A stretch of 64,000 nucleotides of DNA, from positions 62,001 through 126,000 of the forward strand of contig NZ_FUXU01000002.1 of assembly GCF_900167155.1 (NCBI RefSeq). The letters are read 5' to 3'. Of this stretch, positions 1-11,173 are shown piece after piece; the stretch's first letter is position 1, and the number at the start of each line of letters is the position of its first letter. The translations under genes and the position numbers were made by a program. Under the pieces are notes generated by a model that made no database searches, had not been told where the DNA came from, and worked only from the letters and a program-made list of their open reading frames with translations. This DNA is from Enterovibrio nigricans DSM 22720. Its GTDB lineage: Bacteria > Pseudomonadota > Gammaproteobacteria > Enterobacterales > Vibrionaceae.

Positions 1-570
<570 letters not shown>

Positions 571-589
571 TATCTTCTTGCAAGGTGTC

Positions 590-620
590 TTGGTGCCCAC
601 CATGAATAATGGGGTACCAA
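590..620 (+). other. Hairpin in the mreB-mreC gap
   Basis: TTGGTGCCC at 590-598 can pair with GGGTACCAA at 612-620 (nine pairs, one of them G-U) around a 13-nt loop. No T-run follows, so it is not a classical intrinsic terminator. It may be an mRNA 3'-end stabiliser that helps keep mreB expressed above mreCD. The base pairing is seen directly; the role is inferred. Confidence 0.45.
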
Positions 621-646
621 CTCGCCCAATTACAGGTTGTAACTGA

Positions 647-1561
647 ATGAAACCAATATTTGGCCGTGGGCCATCTCTACAATTACGCCTGTTGTTTGCT
701 CTTTTGGTATCAGCCAGCTTAATGCTGGCTGATAGCCGTCTAGGTGCGTTTACAAACTTCCGTTATGTACTGAACTCCGTGGTCGCTCCGCTGCAATACG
801 CATCGAATGTACCGCGAGATATGCTGGACAATCTGTTCCGACAATTCACGTCACATCAGCAACTTCTTATCGATAACGCCAAACTGAAAGAGGAAGTGTT
901 AACGCTTCGCTCTGGCCAGCTGTTGTTTGATCAAATTGAGCAGGAAAATCAGCGTCTAAGAGAGTTGCTGGGTTCGCCATTTGTTCGCGACGAACGCAAA
1001 ATGGTGGCGGAGGTGATGGCGGTAGACTCCGACCCTTACAAACACCAAGTCATGATCGATAAAGGTCGCACAAACGGTGTGTATGAAGGCCAGCCCGTGA
1101 TCAATGAGCGGGGGATCGTCGGACAAGTTTCTTACGTCGGGGCACACAACAGCCGTGTTTTGCTGATCACTGATCCAACGCATGCGATCCCTGTTCAAGT
1201 GGTCAGGAATGATGTGCGGGTTATCGCAGCAGGACGTGGACAGACAGATAACATTCAACTCGAAAACATACCAAGCAGTGCGGACATAGAGCCGGGTGAC
1301 ATGTTGGTGACATCCGGATTGGGAGGCGTCTTCCCTGAAGGCTATCCCGTCGCCAAAGTGACATCGTTTTCGTTTGATAACCGTCGACCTTTTGCACAAG
1401 TTGATGCAAAGCCTGAAGTGCAGTTTGACCGCCTACGATACCTGTTGCTGGTTTGGCCGACCAATGTGGATAAAACAGAAGCCCCAGAGGCTGATGTCCC
1501 ACAGCAAAATGCACCGAGTAACGCCGAACCCGTAGAACAACAAGAGAAGACAGATGGCTAA
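647..1561 (+). CDS. mreC: Cell shape-determining protein MreC
   Basis: A 304-aa bitopic membrane protein. A short cytoplasmic N-terminus is followed by one transmembrane helix (about residues 10-30), a coiled coil (about 65-110, rich in E, L, Q and R) and the beta-rich periplasmic domain to about 275. A Pro/Glu/Gln-rich tail closes the protein. MreC assembles in the periplasm and links MreB filaments to PBP2/RodA. It overlaps mreD by 8 bp, so the two are probably translationally coupled. Length and order match the usual mreBCD operon. Confidence 0.97.
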   Translation: MKPIFGRGPSLQLRLLFALLVSASLMLADSRLGAFTNFRYVLNSVVAPLQYASNVPRDMLDNLFRQFTSHQQLLIDNAKLKEEVLTLRSGQLLFDQIEQENQRLRELLGSPFVRDERKMVAEVMAVDSDPYKHQVMIDKGRTNGVYEGQPVINERGIVGQVSYVGAHNSRVLLITDPTHAIPVQVVRNDVRVIAAGRGQTDNIQLENIPSSADIEPGDMLVTSGLGGVFPEGYPVAKVTSFSFDNRRPFAQVDAKPEVQFDRLRYLLLVWPTNVDKTEAPEADVPQQNAPSNAEPVEQQEKTDG

Positions 1562-2042
1562 TTCAACATTGCGTGGCCACGCACTTATTTGGCTATCGTT
1601 TATTGTCGCTCTTATTCTACAGGCGGCACCCTGGCCGGGAGAACTCGCGCCATTTAGACCGTCATGGGTTTTGCTTGTGGCTTTTTATTGGGTGCTGGCA
1701 CTCCCGCATCGAGTGAATGTAGGTACCGCACTGGTATTAGGCTTATTGTGGGATCTGATGCTGGGTTCCACCTTGGGCGTGCGCGGACTGATGATGTCTG
1801 TGCTGGTGTATATCGTTGCTCTGAACTTTCAAATGCTGCGCAATATGTCACTGTGGCAGCAAGCTGCGATTTTGTCGCTGCTGACGTTGGCGGGCAAAGT
1901 CCTCGAATTTTGGGCGGAATATTTAGTTTCAGATGTGAAGTTTGATCCGACGCTTCTTTGGTCCGGTGTGCTTAACTTCTTACTGTGGCCTTGGTTATTT
2001 TTACTGTTACGGCGGGTACGTCGTCAGTTTTCGATTAAATAA
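1554..2042 (+). CDS. mreD: Rod-shape-determining membrane protein MreD
   Basis: A 162-aa, very hydrophobic inner-membrane protein with about five to six predicted transmembrane helices and the usual Arg-rich C-terminal end (LLLRRVRRQF). It is the third subunit of the Mre elongation complex and needed for rod shape. The start ATG lies inside the end of mreC. Assignment rests on length, hydropathy and position directly after mreC. Confidence 0.95.
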   Translation: MANSTLRGHALIWLSFIVALILQAAPWPGELAPFRPSWVLLVAFYWVLALPHRVNVGTALVLGLLWDLMLGSTLGVRGLMMSVLVYIVALNFQMLRNMSLWQQAAILSLLTLAGKVLEFWAEYLVSDVKFDPTLLWSGVLNFLLWPWLFLLLRRVRRQFSIK

Positions 2043-2054
2043 AGTGGTGAGCCA

Positions 2055-2642
2055 ATGGCCGATCTTCAACTTTATCTCGCATCTGCCTCTCCCCGCAGGA
2101 AGGCATTGCTGGAACAATTGAATCTTCGTTTCGAAGTATTGCGGGTCGATGTTGAAGAGCAACGCCAAGCTCAAGAAGAAGCGGTGGACTATGTCCGCCG
2201 TTTGTCCTTTGATAAGGCCATGGCGGGTGTTCATGTATCACCTCTCAATCTTCCTGTTCTGGGCTCTGACACCATCGTTGTGTGCGATGGTCAGGTCATG
2301 GAAAAACCAGAAAACATCGAACATTCTCATCAAATGCTGTCGTTATTATCGGGACGTAAACATCAGGTAATGACCGCAGTTACGCTGGCCGACAGGAACC
2401 AATCCCTGACTACGCTTGTCACAACAGATGTATGGTTTAAGTCGCTGTCTTTAGAAGAGATAGATGCTTATTGGGAAAGCGGAGAACCTTGTGACAAGGC
2501 TGGAAGCTACGCTATTCAAGGTCTCGGAGGCCGTTTCGTTACTCGCATTGAAGGTAGCTACCATGCAGTGGTTGGTTTGCCTCTTTATGAAACAGACGCT
2601 CTGTTTAACGAATTTAAAAAATTAAGCGGTGAAAACCTATGA
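2055..2642 (+). CDS. maf: Maf-family nucleoside triphosphate pyrophosphatase (YhdE type)
   Basis: A 195-aa Maf protein with the family signature [13 protein letters not shown] at residues 10-22 and the conserved LGSDTIVV and [10 protein letters not shown] segments. Members hydrolyse non-canonical or pyrimidine NTPs (the YhdE branch prefers dTTP and UTP) and have been linked to septum inhibition when overproduced. It sits 12 bp after mreD and overlaps rng by 4 bp (ATGA), the usual gammaproteobacterial mreBCD-maf-rng order. The substrate class is inferred from position next to rng rather than shown. Confidence 0.93.
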   Translation: MADLQLYLASASPRRKALLEQLNLRFEVLRVDVEEQRQAQEEAVDYVRRLSFDKAMAGVHVSPLNLPVLGSDTIVVCDGQVMEKPENIEHSHQMLSLLSGRKHQVMTAVTLADRNQSLTTLVTTDVWFKSLSLEEIDAYWESGEPCDKAGSYAIQGLGGRFVTRIEGSYHAVVGLPLYETDALFNEFKKLSGENL

Positions 2643-4108
2643 ATACAGAGTTGCTAATTAATGTAACGCCGACAGAAACGCGTGTCGCCATGATTGAAGG
2701 TGGCAATCTTCAAGAAGTGCATATCGAACGAGAAGCCAAACGTGGGATCGTGGGCAATATTTACAAAGGCAAAGTCAGTCGAGTCTTGCCAGGAATGCAA
2801 GCTGCGTTTGTTGATATTGGCCTGGATAAAGCCGCGTTCTTGCATGCCTCCGATATTGTTCCTCATACTGAATGTGTGGCAGAAAACGAAAAACAGCAGT
2901 TTCAAGTTCGTGATATATCAGAGCTTGTTCGCCAAGGTCAGGATATTGTCGTTCAAGTTGTTAAGGATCCATTGGGCACGAAAGGTGCACGCTTAACCAC
3001 TGACATTACCTTGCCATCACGTTATCTGGTCTTTATGCCAGGGGCCTCTCACGTGGGTGTCTCTCAGCGAATAGAGAGTGAAAAAGAGCGTGATCGTCTG
3101 AAAAAAATCGTGGGCGAATACTGTGATGACTTAGGCGGGTTTATTATCCGTACCGCTGCAGAAGGCGCGTCGGATGAAGAGATGTCGCATGATGCAGCAT
3201 TTCTTAAACGCCTTTGGAATAAGGTGATTGAGCGCCGCTCTAAGCGACCTTCGAAGTCCATGCTCTATGGTGAGCTGGGTTTGGCACAGCGTATTCTGCG
3301 TGACTTTGTGGGTACAGAGCTCAATATCATTCGTATTGATTCAAGAACCGGTATGGAAGCACTGCGCGAGTTTACCGAAGAGTTTGTGCCTGAATTAAGC
3401 GATCGCATTGAGCTCTACACAGGTGAACAGCCGATCTTCGATATGTACGACACCGAGAACGAAATTCAGCGTTCATTGGATCGTAAAGTTGAGCTCAAAT
3501 CGGGTGGTTACCTCATCATCGATCAAACTGAGGCGATGACGACCATTGACATCAACACGGGGGCATTTGTTGGCCGTCGTAACCTCGAAGAAACGATTTT
3601 CAATACCAACATTGAAGCGACACGTGCCATTGCTCGTCAGCTTCGCCTGCGTAATCTTGGCGGCATTATCATTATCGACTTCATTGATATGAGTGCAGAT
3701 GAGCACCGTCAGCGTGTTATTCAGTCTTTAGAATTGGCATTGGCGCGCGATCGCGTCAAAACCAACATCAACGGCTTCACACAGTTAGGTCTGGTAGAAA
3801 TGACGCGCAAGCGCACCAGAGAGAGCATCGAGCATGTACTTTGTGGTCAATGCCCAAGCTGTGAAGGCCGAGGTACGGTGAAAACGATTGAGACCGTATG
3901 CTACGAAATTCTGCGCGAAATCACCCGTGTTAACCGCGCCTATGATGCTGATAAATTTGTGGTTTATGCATCACCTGCGGTTGGCGAGGCGTTGGAAGGT
4001 GAAGAATCTCATGCTGTTGCGGAGCTTGAGGTGTTTATCGGAAAGCAAGTGAAAGTGCATGTCGAGCCGCTCTATGCACAAGAGCAGTTTGACGTCGTGA
4101 TGATGTAA
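2639..4108 (+). CDS. rng: Ribonuclease G
   Basis: A 489-aa endoribonuclease of the RNase E/G family, involved in 16S rRNA 5'-end maturation and mRNA decay. It has an N-terminal S1-like domain (about residues 35-125), the metal-binding catalytic region containing [12 protein letters not shown] (about 300-312), and the zinc-link CGQCPSC near 403-409. It lacks the long C-terminal scaffold of RNase E, which decides for RNase G. The ATGA overlap with maf suggests coupled translation. Confidence 0.97.
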   Translation: MNTELLINVTPTETRVAMIEGGNLQEVHIEREAKRGIVGNIYKGKVSRVLPGMQAAFVDIGLDKAAFLHASDIVPHTECVAENEKQQFQVRDISELVRQGQDIVVQVVKDPLGTKGARLTTDITLPSRYLVFMPGASHVGVSQRIESEKERDRLKKIVGEYCDDLGGFIIRTAAEGASDEEMSHDAAFLKRLWNKVIERRSKRPSKSMLYGELGLAQRILRDFVGTELNIIRIDSRTGMEALREFTEEFVPELSDRIELYTGEQPIFDMYDTENEIQRSLDRKVELKSGGYLIIDQTEAMTTIDINTGAFVGRRNLEETIFNTNIEATRAIARQLRLRNLGGIIIIDFIDMSADEHRQRVIQSLELALARDRVKTNINGFTQLGLVEMTRKRTRESIEHVLCGQCPSCEGRGTVKTIETVCYEILREITRVNRAYDADKFVVYASPAVGEALEGEESHAVAELEVFIGKQVKVHVEPLYAQEQFDVVMM

Positions 4109-4124
4109 TGAGTAGCAGCTGTTG

Positions 4125-7100
4125 ATGGTGAGATTTGCCCGTCGGATAGCGACATCAATCAAGTGGGTGTTGGTAAGTATGCTGGTGCTTACCGCAATAG
4201 TGACAGGCGCAATGCGCCTGCTTTTACCTCACTTGGATACTGCCAAAGCACCGATGCAAAAATGGGCGAATGAGGTCAGCGGTTTTTCCGTAGACTTTAG
4301 CTCGTTCAAAGGCCATTGGCGGAACCTTGTCCCTTCTTTAACGCTTCATGATCTGTCGTTGTCGACAGCGTCTCGTCATCACACGGTATTAACGGCTGAC
4401 AGCATTGATATTCAGATTGACCTCTGGGGATCGCTGACGACGTGGGAACCGACATTTTCTACCGTAAGCATTGATGGCTTGCGCCTTGATTTAACCCAAT
4501 TACCTGCTCGAAACGACAAAGAAGAAACTGGGCTTAAAAAACAGTTAGAGCAACTGTTTTTAGTCGGACTAGGACATTTTTCGGTTCATGACGCCCGGTT
4601 GATAGTGATGTCGCCCTCTGAGGAGCGACAAACGATTGCCATAGAATCTCTGCTTTGGGATAACCAATCCGGTAAACATCACGTTCAAGGCGTGGTAAGT
4701 GTCGAAGGAACATCGCTCAATCAGGTTGATATTCGGGGGGTATTCACTGAAAACCGAGGTCTGACTTCGCTTGATGGTGAGTTTTATGTCAAGGCCGAGG
4801 ACGTTTCACTCCAAGAGTGGGTCAGTAACTACATCAACCCAGAGTTTAAGCTTTTCAGCGCGACGGTCGGGGGAGAGGTATGGCTGACCGTCGAGCAGGG
4901 ATTACCCCAAAAAGCCCTGTTGAACATAGCTGAGACAGCGATGGCATGGGGTCCGAAATCAACAGCGATTGAATCTCAAGGACGCACTCGAAGTTTGTCT
5001 ATCGCCCAAGGTCAGGTTTTTCTCTCCAGCACCAGTGAGAATGAATGGCAGCTTGCAACACATGGTTTTGCAATCAAATCGGGTGAAAGCCTTTGGCCTG
5101 ATCCGCAAGTGAAATTAAACGTTAGCCGTGATAACTGGCGACTGAATGTCGGCGAGGCGGACATTCAGCTTCTTACGCCATTGACTGAAATCGTGGCATT
5201 ACCTGAAGGCGTCGAGAATGCGCTGCAGTGGCTTGCGCCAGCCGGGCATGTTCGTGATATACGTGTCGCGCAAAAACAGGGTGAAGATGTCTCGTACTCG
5301 GCGTCTGTTAGCAAGCTAGCCTTTAATCGTTGGAGCTACCTGCCTGAAGTGCATAAATTGGATATGGACATTCTCGGCGTTGGCACCAAAGGTAAAGCGG
5401 TGTTGTCGATGAAAGATGACATCCTGCCTTATGGAAACTTCTTCCAAGCGCCATTGAATATCAAACACGGTGACGTATCGATTTATTGGGACTACAACGA
5501 TTCGCGGACGGTGATTTGGTCTGATCATGTGGCAGTTGCGGCCCCCCATATTAACGTCCTCGGCGAGTTTCGTTTGGATCTCCCTCATAGCGGTGAACCA
5601 TGGTTGGCATTTTACGCCGAGGCTAACGCCAATGATGCGGGTGAAACCTGGCGATATTTACCGACGTTGGCACTGGGCTTTGAGCTGACAGATTATCTTT
5701 CATCCGCGATTCGTGGCGGGCAAGCAGATCATGCAAAACTGGTGTGGTTTGGTGACTTCGAGACCTTTCCATATTTAAAAAATGAAGGTGTTTTCCAAGC
5801 GTATGTGCCGATCAATAATGGCCAGTTCAGCTTCGATACCCAGTGGCCGACGCTTACCGACTTACGCTTAGATCTTCTTTTCCAGAATGACTCAATGTTC
5901 TTGGATGCCTCCAATGTTCGCTTGATGAAAGCGCGTGGATATAACGTGAAAGGCGAAATACCATCATTCAGTGAAGATTACTCAAAACTGCTCATTAACG
6001 CCGATATTCAGGCGACAGGTGATGAGCTGCATAAGTATATGCTTGCAACTCCATTGGTGGACTCTGTAGGCGCTGCATTGACCCAAATTCAGGTAGGTGG
6101 GGAGGTCACTGGCAGCATCGATCTCAATATTCCGCTTAACGGTGATGATGTCGATGTGAAAGGCTCTGCGCAGTTGAATAACAATGTCGTATCGATTGTC
6201 AGCCCTGAGATGACACTGAACAAGGTCAACGGCACTATCGCGTTTCATAACGATGTTGTCTGGTCAAAAGGCTTTGACGCCATCTTATTGGAGCAGCCAA
6301 TTCACGTTGGCTTTAACGGTGAAACAGAGTCAGACAACTACCTGATTGATATTGATATTAAAGGGAATTGGCAGGCGGACAAGTTGAAGTCTGCGTTAAC
6401 ACTGCCCGATTTGGATCTGGTAGAAGGTGAATCCTCATGGGACTTGGATGTCGGTGTTGCTCTTAAGGATATCGGTTTCACGTATGACGTTAAGCTGGAT
6501 GCTGATCTGGCTAAAATGCGCATCGATTTGCCGGCGCCACTTGATAAGATTGCTTTGCAAAACAGCAAAGGAACGTTAAGAGCATCGGGGAATGGAGAGC
6601 GTTTGGTTGGTCAAGTGACGCTGCCAAATGTGAAATATCAGGCCGATGTGGATATTCAAGGGGCGTTGCCGGAAGTTTTACGCAGCCGCTTAGTAGTTGG
6701 TGATGGAGAACTGTCTTTACACCCTTTGCTGGGTAACGCAGTAAGCATTGATGTCTCGACCTTGGATCTCGCGTCTTGGAAAACGGTCTTATCACGGCTT
6801 CAAGAGGCTGAAAGTCAGAGTGACAAATCGTTTCCTGTTATTGTCCCAGAGCCCTCTCGCGTGAATGTTAAAGCGAAGAAATTACTTGCTGGGGAGTTGA
6901 CCCTGAACAAGTTCTCAATGGCGGCTCGCGAGAAAAGTGACGGCTTCCATATTTTGGTTGGTAGTGAAGAGTTGGCGGGTGATGCATGGTGGGACGGTAA
7001 AGAGCGACTTACGGTCTCTATCGAGCACCTTTTCTTGAATGTTGATTTAGAAAAGGGAGCCGAAGAGGATAGTGATGCTACCCGAAAAACCAGCTTTGCC

Positions 7101-8003
7101 AGCAACACTGACAGAGCCATCATGGCGAAGATTCCCTCAACCGATCTCGTGATTGACGAGCTCTGGGTTCAAGGTTATCGCTTGGGGCGTGTTGAAGCCC
7201 AATTGTTGAAATCAGATAAAACGCTGACACTTTCTAAAATGTCGATTGGCAGTGGAGATACGCGACTCACAGCAAACGGGAAGTGGCATATCTCGGAGAA
7301 AGGACTTAACGAGAGCCAGATTAAGTTTGATATCAAAGACGCTAATAGTAGCGACTTGATGGGGCGCTTTGCTGTGTCTGGCGGGATCCAAGATGCCAGC
7401 TTTATGACAAAGTCTAACCTGAGCTTTAACGGTACGCCGTGGTCCATAAATTTATCAACCCTAGATGGCAGTGTAGAAACGAAGCTGGAAAATGGTTATG
7501 TCAGTGGTGTCGGCGGTGCAGGACGCTTGCTAGGCCTATTCAGCCTTGATTCGATTTTGAGAAAAATGCAGCTTGATTTTTCTGGGGTATTTGAAGACGG
7601 TCTTGCTTTTGATGAGATAAGTGGCAGTGCAGCAATCACGAACGGGGTCGTGGTCACTGATAATATTCAGATGAATGCGCTGGCAGGTGATATGTTTATT
7701 AAAGGGATAGCAAATTTGGTGGAAAATCAGGTAAATGCTGATGTCCGCTTTGTCCCGGATTTAACATCTGGCATTCCTGTGTTCACCGCTTTTGCTGTTA
7801 CGCCACAAACCGCACTCTATGTACTTGCAGTTACTACCGTGATTTCGCCAGTCGTAGATGCGTTTACCCAAGTCAGGTATCAGGTAACCGGGTCAATTGA
7901 TGATCCCGTCGTCAGGGAACTGTCTCGTATTACGGGAGAGGTGACGTTACCTGAGCAGGCTACTGAACGTCTGCGAACCGAACAGCAAGGGAGCAAACCA
8001 TAA
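4125..8003 (+). CDS. yhdP: AsmA-like phospholipid transport protein YhdP
   Basis: A 1292-aa protein anchored in the inner membrane by one N-terminal helix (about residues 10-35) with a giant beta-rich periplasmic part of DUF3971/AsmA type. The C-terminal part contains NALAGDMFIKGIANL and the Pro-flanked hydrophobic stretch typical of YhdP. In Enterobacteriaceae, YhdP acts with TamB and YdbH to carry phospholipids to the outer membrane. An in-frame TTG at 4122 precedes the ATG at 4125; I chose the ATG. The stop overlaps the next gene's start by one base. Confidence 0.93.
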   Translation: MVRFARRIATSIKWVLVSMLVLTAIVTGAMRLLLPHLDTAKAPMQKWANEVSGFSVDFSSFKGHWRNLVPSLTLHDLSLSTASRHHTVLTADSIDIQIDLWGSLTTWEPTFSTVSIDGLRLDLTQLPARNDKEETGLKKQLEQLFLVGLGHFSVHDARLIVMSPSEERQTIAIESLLWDNQSGKHHVQGVVSVEGTSLNQVDIRGVFTENRGLTSLDGEFYVKAEDVSLQEWVSNYINPEFKLFSATVGGEVWLTVEQGLPQKALLNIAETAMAWGPKSTAIESQGRTRSLSIAQGQVFLSSTSENEWQLATHGFAIKSGESLWPDPQVKLNVSRDNWRLNVGEADIQLLTPLTEIVALPEGVENALQWLAPAGHVRDIRVAQKQGEDVSYSASVSKLAFNRWSYLPEVHKLDMDILGVGTKGKAVLSMKDDILPYGNFFQAPLNIKHGDVSIYWDYNDSRTVIWSDHVAVAAPHINVLGEFRLDLPHSGEPWLAFYAEANANDAGETWRYLPTLALGFELTDYLSSAIRGGQADHAKLVWFGDFETFPYLKNEGVFQAYVPINNGQFSFDTQWPTLTDLRLDLLFQNDSMFLDASNVRLMKARGYNVKGEIPSFSEDYSKLLINADIQATGDELHKYMLATPLVDSVGAALTQIQVGGEVTGSIDLNIPLNGDDVDVKGSAQLNNNVVSIVSPEMTLNKVNGTIAFHNDVVWSKGFDAILLEQPIHVGFNGETESDNYLIDIDIKGNWQADKLKSALTLPDLDLVEGESSWDLDVGVALKDIGFTYDVKLDADLAKMRIDLPAPLDKIALQNSKGTLRASGNGERLVGQVTLPNVKYQADVDIQGALPEVLRSRLVVGDGELSLHPLLGNAVSIDVSTLDLASWKTVLSRLQEAESQSDKSFPVIVPEPSRVNVKAKKLLAGELTLNKFSMAAREKSDGFHILVGSEELAGDAWWDGKERLTVSIEHLFLNVDLEKGAEEDSDATRKTSFASNTDRAIMAKIPSTDLVIDELWVQGYRLGRVEAQLLKSDKTLTLSKMSIGSGDTRLTANGKWHISEKGLNESQIKFDIKDANSSDLMGRFAVSGGIQDASFMTKSNLSFNGTPWSINLSTLDGSVETKLENGYVSGVGGAGRLLGLFSLDSILRKMQLDFSGVFEDGLAFDEISGSAAITNGVVVTDNIQMNALAGDMFIKGIANLVENQVNADVRFVPDLTSGIPVFTAFAVTPQTALYVLAVTTVISPVVDAFTQVRYQVTGSIDDPVVRELSRITGEVTLPEQATERLRTEQQGSKP

Positions 8004-8821
8004 TGACCAAATTTGGCGTTGTACAAATGAACTCGGGCGCGATTGCGGAAGACAACTTCGATGTATTGGAGGGGCAGTTAAAGCAATTACGCGCGCAAGG
8101 CGCACGCCTTGTCGTCACACCTGAAAACACGCTGGTATTCGGAAAAAAGGAAGACTACGAGAAATACGCGGAGCACCTTGGCCATGGCCCGCTTCAAAAG
8201 AAGCTTTCTCAGCTCGCGTTTGAGCTCGGTATCTGGTTGGTTATCGGGTCTTTCCCCATTCGCAATAATGACGGAACGCTCAGTACGACGTGCTTGGTCT
8301 ACGATGCGGCCGGAAACTTGCGTGCTTCTTATGAGAAGCTGCATATGTTCGACGTTGATATCGCTGATAATCATCGCAGCTATCGTGAATCAGACACCTT
8401 CAAACCCGGTCAAGAAATGGCGCTTGTAGACACGCCTTTTGGCACATTGGGCCTGTCTATTTGCTATGACATCCGCTTTCCTCAGTTGTATACCGCATTG
8501 CGTCAGCGTGGCGCAGACATCATTGTCGTTCCTGCCGCATTTACCAAAGTGACCGGAAATGCACATTGGGAAGTATTGCTTCGTGCTCGTGCCATTGAAA
8601 CGCAATGCTGGGTGCTGGCAGCCGCACAGTGTGGTGCGCATGAAGGTGGGCGTGAAACCTACGGACATTCGATGATTGTCGATCCTTGGGGGCAGGTTTC
8701 ATGCTCGCTGAACGACCATATCGGTACCGCGTGGGCCGACGTCGACCTTGCGACCAACAGTGCGATTCGCAGCAAAATGCCTCTATTGCAGCATGCTAGG
8801 TTGCAATGCGCGATGAAATAG
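8003..8821 (+). CDS. Nitrilase-superfamily amidohydrolase (Nit1/YafV-like)
   Basis: A 272-aa carbon-nitrogen hydrolase. The catalytic triad is visible as Glu41 in VTPENTL, Lys112 in YEKLHMFD and Cys154 in SICYDIRFP. The YEKLHMFDVDI and CYDIRFPQLY motifs are closest to the Nit1 branch, whose studied members hydrolyse deaminated glutathione as a metabolite-repair reaction. The exact substrate here is not proven. The gene overlaps yhdP by one base (TAATG), with tldD downstream, an arrangement I recall from Vibrio chromosomes. Confidence 0.9.
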   Translation: MTKFGVVQMNSGAIAEDNFDVLEGQLKQLRAQGARLVVTPENTLVFGKKEDYEKYAEHLGHGPLQKKLSQLAFELGIWLVIGSFPIRNNDGTLSTTCLVYDAAGNLRASYEKLHMFDVDIADNHRSYRESDTFKPGQEMALVDTPFGTLGLSICYDIRFPQLYTALRQRGADIIVVPAAFTKVTGNAHWEVLLRARAIETQCWVLAAAQCGAHEGGRETYGHSMIVDPWGQVSCSLNDHIGTAWADVDLATNSAIRSKMPLLQHARLQCAMK

Positions 8822-8902
8822 CGCAGTCTCGAAACATCTATATCCCTGCCACTTTATTTGTTGCAGGGCATCCTATTTTCAGTGCTAAAGAGCAGTTAAT
8901 TC

Positions 8903-10348
8903 ATGAGTCTGGAACACGTCGAAGAAACGATGCTGCACCTTTCAGGTATCAGCAAAAGTCAAATTAGCCAAACGTTGGAGCATTTGGCTGCACGAAATAT
9001 CGATTACGGTGATGTGTATTTCCAGTCATGCTGGCATGAGTCGCTCGTATTGGAAGATAGCATCATCAAAGATGGGTCGTTTAATATCGATCGTGGTGTG
9101 GGTGTTCGCGCTATTACGGGTGAGAAAACGGGCTTTGCTTACTCGGACCAAATTAATGCCGATGCGTTGATGCAAAGCGCAACAGCTGCGCGTGGTATCG
9201 CCGATAAGGGCGGAAAACTTAACGTTTCTGCTTTCTCGACGAGACAGTATCCAGAAATATATCAAGCGATTGATCCTCTACATAGCATGTCAAAGCAGGA
9301 AAAAATCGCCCTGCTTAAAGAAGTGGATGTATATATCCGTGCAAAGGAGCCGCTGATCCAGGAAGTGTCTGCGAGCATTAGTGGTGTTTACGAGCAAGTG
9401 CTGATTGCGGCAACCGACGGTACATATGCCGCGGATATTCGCCCGCTTGTCCGCCTTTCTGTCAGCGTATTGGTAGAAAAAGATGGCAAGCGTGAACGTG
9501 GTGCTGCGGGTGGCGGTGGCCGTTTTGGTTACGAGTACTTTGTCAGTGATGAAGATGGAAAAACCGTTGCGATGCATTATGCCGATGAGGCGGTGCGACA
9601 AGCGCTGATTAATCTGCATGCCAAGCCAGCGCCAGCAGGTAGCATGCCTGTAGTATTAGGTGCAGGTTGGCCGGGTGTATTGTTGCACGAAGCTGTAGGG
9701 CACGGGTTAGAAGGCGACTTTAACCGTAAAGAATCGTCTGTCTTCACCGGTCAAATTGGCGAGCAGGTGACCTCTACGCTTTGTACCATTGTAGATGATG
9801 GTACGTTGAAAGACCGCCGAGGCTCACTGAACATTGATGATGAAGGTGTGCCTGGCCAATATAACGTGCTTATCGAGAACGGTATCTTGAAAGGTTACAT
9901 GCAGGATAAACACAATGCACATTTGATGGGCGTTGCTCCAACGGGTAACGGGCGTCGAGAGTCTTACGCACATCTGCCAATGCCTCGCATGACGAACACT
10001 TATATGTTGGCGGGCGAAAGCACACCGGAAGACATCATTAGCAGCGTAGAATATGGCTTGTATGCACCAAACTTTGGCGGTGGTCAGGTAGACATTACGT
10101 CGGGTAAGTTTGTGTTCTCAACCAGTGAAGCGTATCTGATTGAAAACGGTAAAGTGACGACCCCTGTGAAAGGTGCGACATTGATTGGTAGCGGCATTGA
10201 AGCGATGCAGCAGGTTTCTATGGTCGGTAATGATCTGAAACTGGATCGTGGCGTGGGTGTCTGTGGTAAAGCAGGTCAGAGCGTGGCGGTCGGTGTGGGA
10301 CAACCCACACTCAAGCTAGACGCGATGACCGTGGGTGGCACCGAGTAA
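8903..10348 (+). CDS. tldD: Metalloprotease TldD
   Basis: A 481-aa subunit of the heterodimeric TldD/TldE zinc protease, which degrades unfolded peptides and processes some RiPP precursors and the CcdA antitoxin. The metal-binding HEXXXH motif is present in [17 protein letters not shown] (about residue 262), and the Gly-rich fold GVGVRAI of the N-terminal domain is seen near residue 55. The partner gene pmbA/tldE lies about 0.8 kb downstream, separated by yjgA on the other strand. A strong terminator follows. Confidence 0.97.
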   Translation: MSLEHVEETMLHLSGISKSQISQTLEHLAARNIDYGDVYFQSCWHESLVLEDSIIKDGSFNIDRGVGVRAITGEKTGFAYSDQINADALMQSATAARGIADKGGKLNVSAFSTRQYPEIYQAIDPLHSMSKQEKIALLKEVDVYIRAKEPLIQEVSASISGVYEQVLIAATDGTYAADIRPLVRLSVSVLVEKDGKRERGAAGGGGRFGYEYFVSDEDGKTVAMHYADEAVRQALINLHAKPAPAGSMPVVLGAGWPGVLLHEAVGHGLEGDFNRKESSVFTGQIGEQVTSTLCTIVDDGTLKDRRGSLNIDDEGVPGQYNVLIENGILKGYMQDKHNAHLMGVAPTGNGRRESYAHLPMPRMTNTYMLAGESTPEDIISSVEYGLYAPNFGGGQVDITSGKFVFSTSEAYLIENGKVTTPVKGATLIGSGIEAMQQVSMVGNDLKLDRGVGVCGKAGQSVAVGVGQPTLKLDAMTVGGTE

Positions 10349-10380
10349 ACTCACCACCACACAGAGAAAAGAGATCGCAA

Positions 10381-10413
10381 AGAAAAAGCCGGAACACAGT
10401 TCCGGCTTTTTCT
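10381..10413. terminator. Bidirectional terminator between tldD and yjgA
   Basis: AGAAAAAGCCGGAA at 10381-10394 pairs perfectly with TTCCGGCTTTTTCT at 10400-10413 around a 5-nt loop. The A-run and T-run allow it to end both tldD (+) and yjgA (-); it touches the yjgA stop codon. Confidence 0.92.
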
Positions 10414-10943
10414 TATTCCGCGTCTTCTGCTCTTAGAGCTTTCAGAATCTGGAAAATTTCACGAGAAGCTTTAGGCGGCTTGTTACCTTCCAACTCTTTC
10501 TTCGCCTGACGCGCCAGTTGGCGTAGCTTTTGACGATCGGCCGTTGGATGAGTAGCAACAACGTCATTGATCGCTTTGTCGCCTTCGGCAATCAAGCGAT
10601 CACGCATTTTCTCTATTTTCTTCAATTCAATAGACTGCTGGCTGTGCTTGTTACGCAACAGATCAAGTGCCGCTTGAATTGGCTCAGGATCACGAGTACG
10701 CATCATTTTTCCGATCAACTGCAGTTGACGGCGTCTTGCTTCTTTTTCAAAACGCTGTGCATCAATGACCGCATCGCGAAGATCATCATCTAGAGGAAAC
10801 TTCGCCAAAATACCCGGCTTAAGAGAAACCAGCTCTTCACCCAGTTTTTGCAGTTCTTCCATGTCACGCTTCATCTCGGATCGGCTAACCCAGATGATTT
10901 CTTCTTCCTCTTCCCAAGGCTCTCTTTTATTCTTGCGGCCCAT
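10413..10943 (-). CDS. yjgA: Dual-action ribosomal maturation protein DarP (YjgA, DUF615)
   Basis: A 176-aa, highly charged helical protein of the DUF615 family. It carries the acidic N-terminal stretch [23 protein letters not shown] and the basic helical core typical of YjgA, which binds late 50S precursors and promotes peptidyl-transferase-centre maturation. An in-frame TTG lies two codons upstream; the ATG at 10943 has the better context. It is convergent with tldD and divergent from pmbA, the usual neighbourhood in gammaproteobacteria. Confidence 0.93.
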   Translation of the reverse strand: MGRKNKREPWEEEEEIIWVSRSEMKRDMEELQKLGEELVSLKPGILAKFPLDDDLRDAVIDAQRFEKEARRRQLQLIGKMMRTRDPEPIQAALDLLRNKHSQQSIELKKIEKMRDRLIAEGDKAINDVVATHPTADRQKLRQLARQAKKELEGNKPPKASREIFQILKALRAEDAE

Positions 10944-11173
10944 ATTCAATCCCGAGGTTATCGCTTACTTTAACGGCGTAGTGTATACCGAAATCGGAAG
11001 AACAAGAAATACTGAACAATTCCTAAGCCGACATCCCTTTTTATTTGAAGTTATGCGTCGCCTATCAAAAGGGACTTTTCTGTGAGTAAATACCGTGTTT
11101 CCCTGAGTTTTTTAGGCCCGCAGGGCGGAGGGAGTGGTATGCTTAGAATTAACAAACATTATGTGATGAGTTT

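Noticed and set aside
1664-1945. 93-aa plus-strand frame inside mreD
   Set aside because: Out of frame with a well supported membrane protein and without an SD or recognisable domain.
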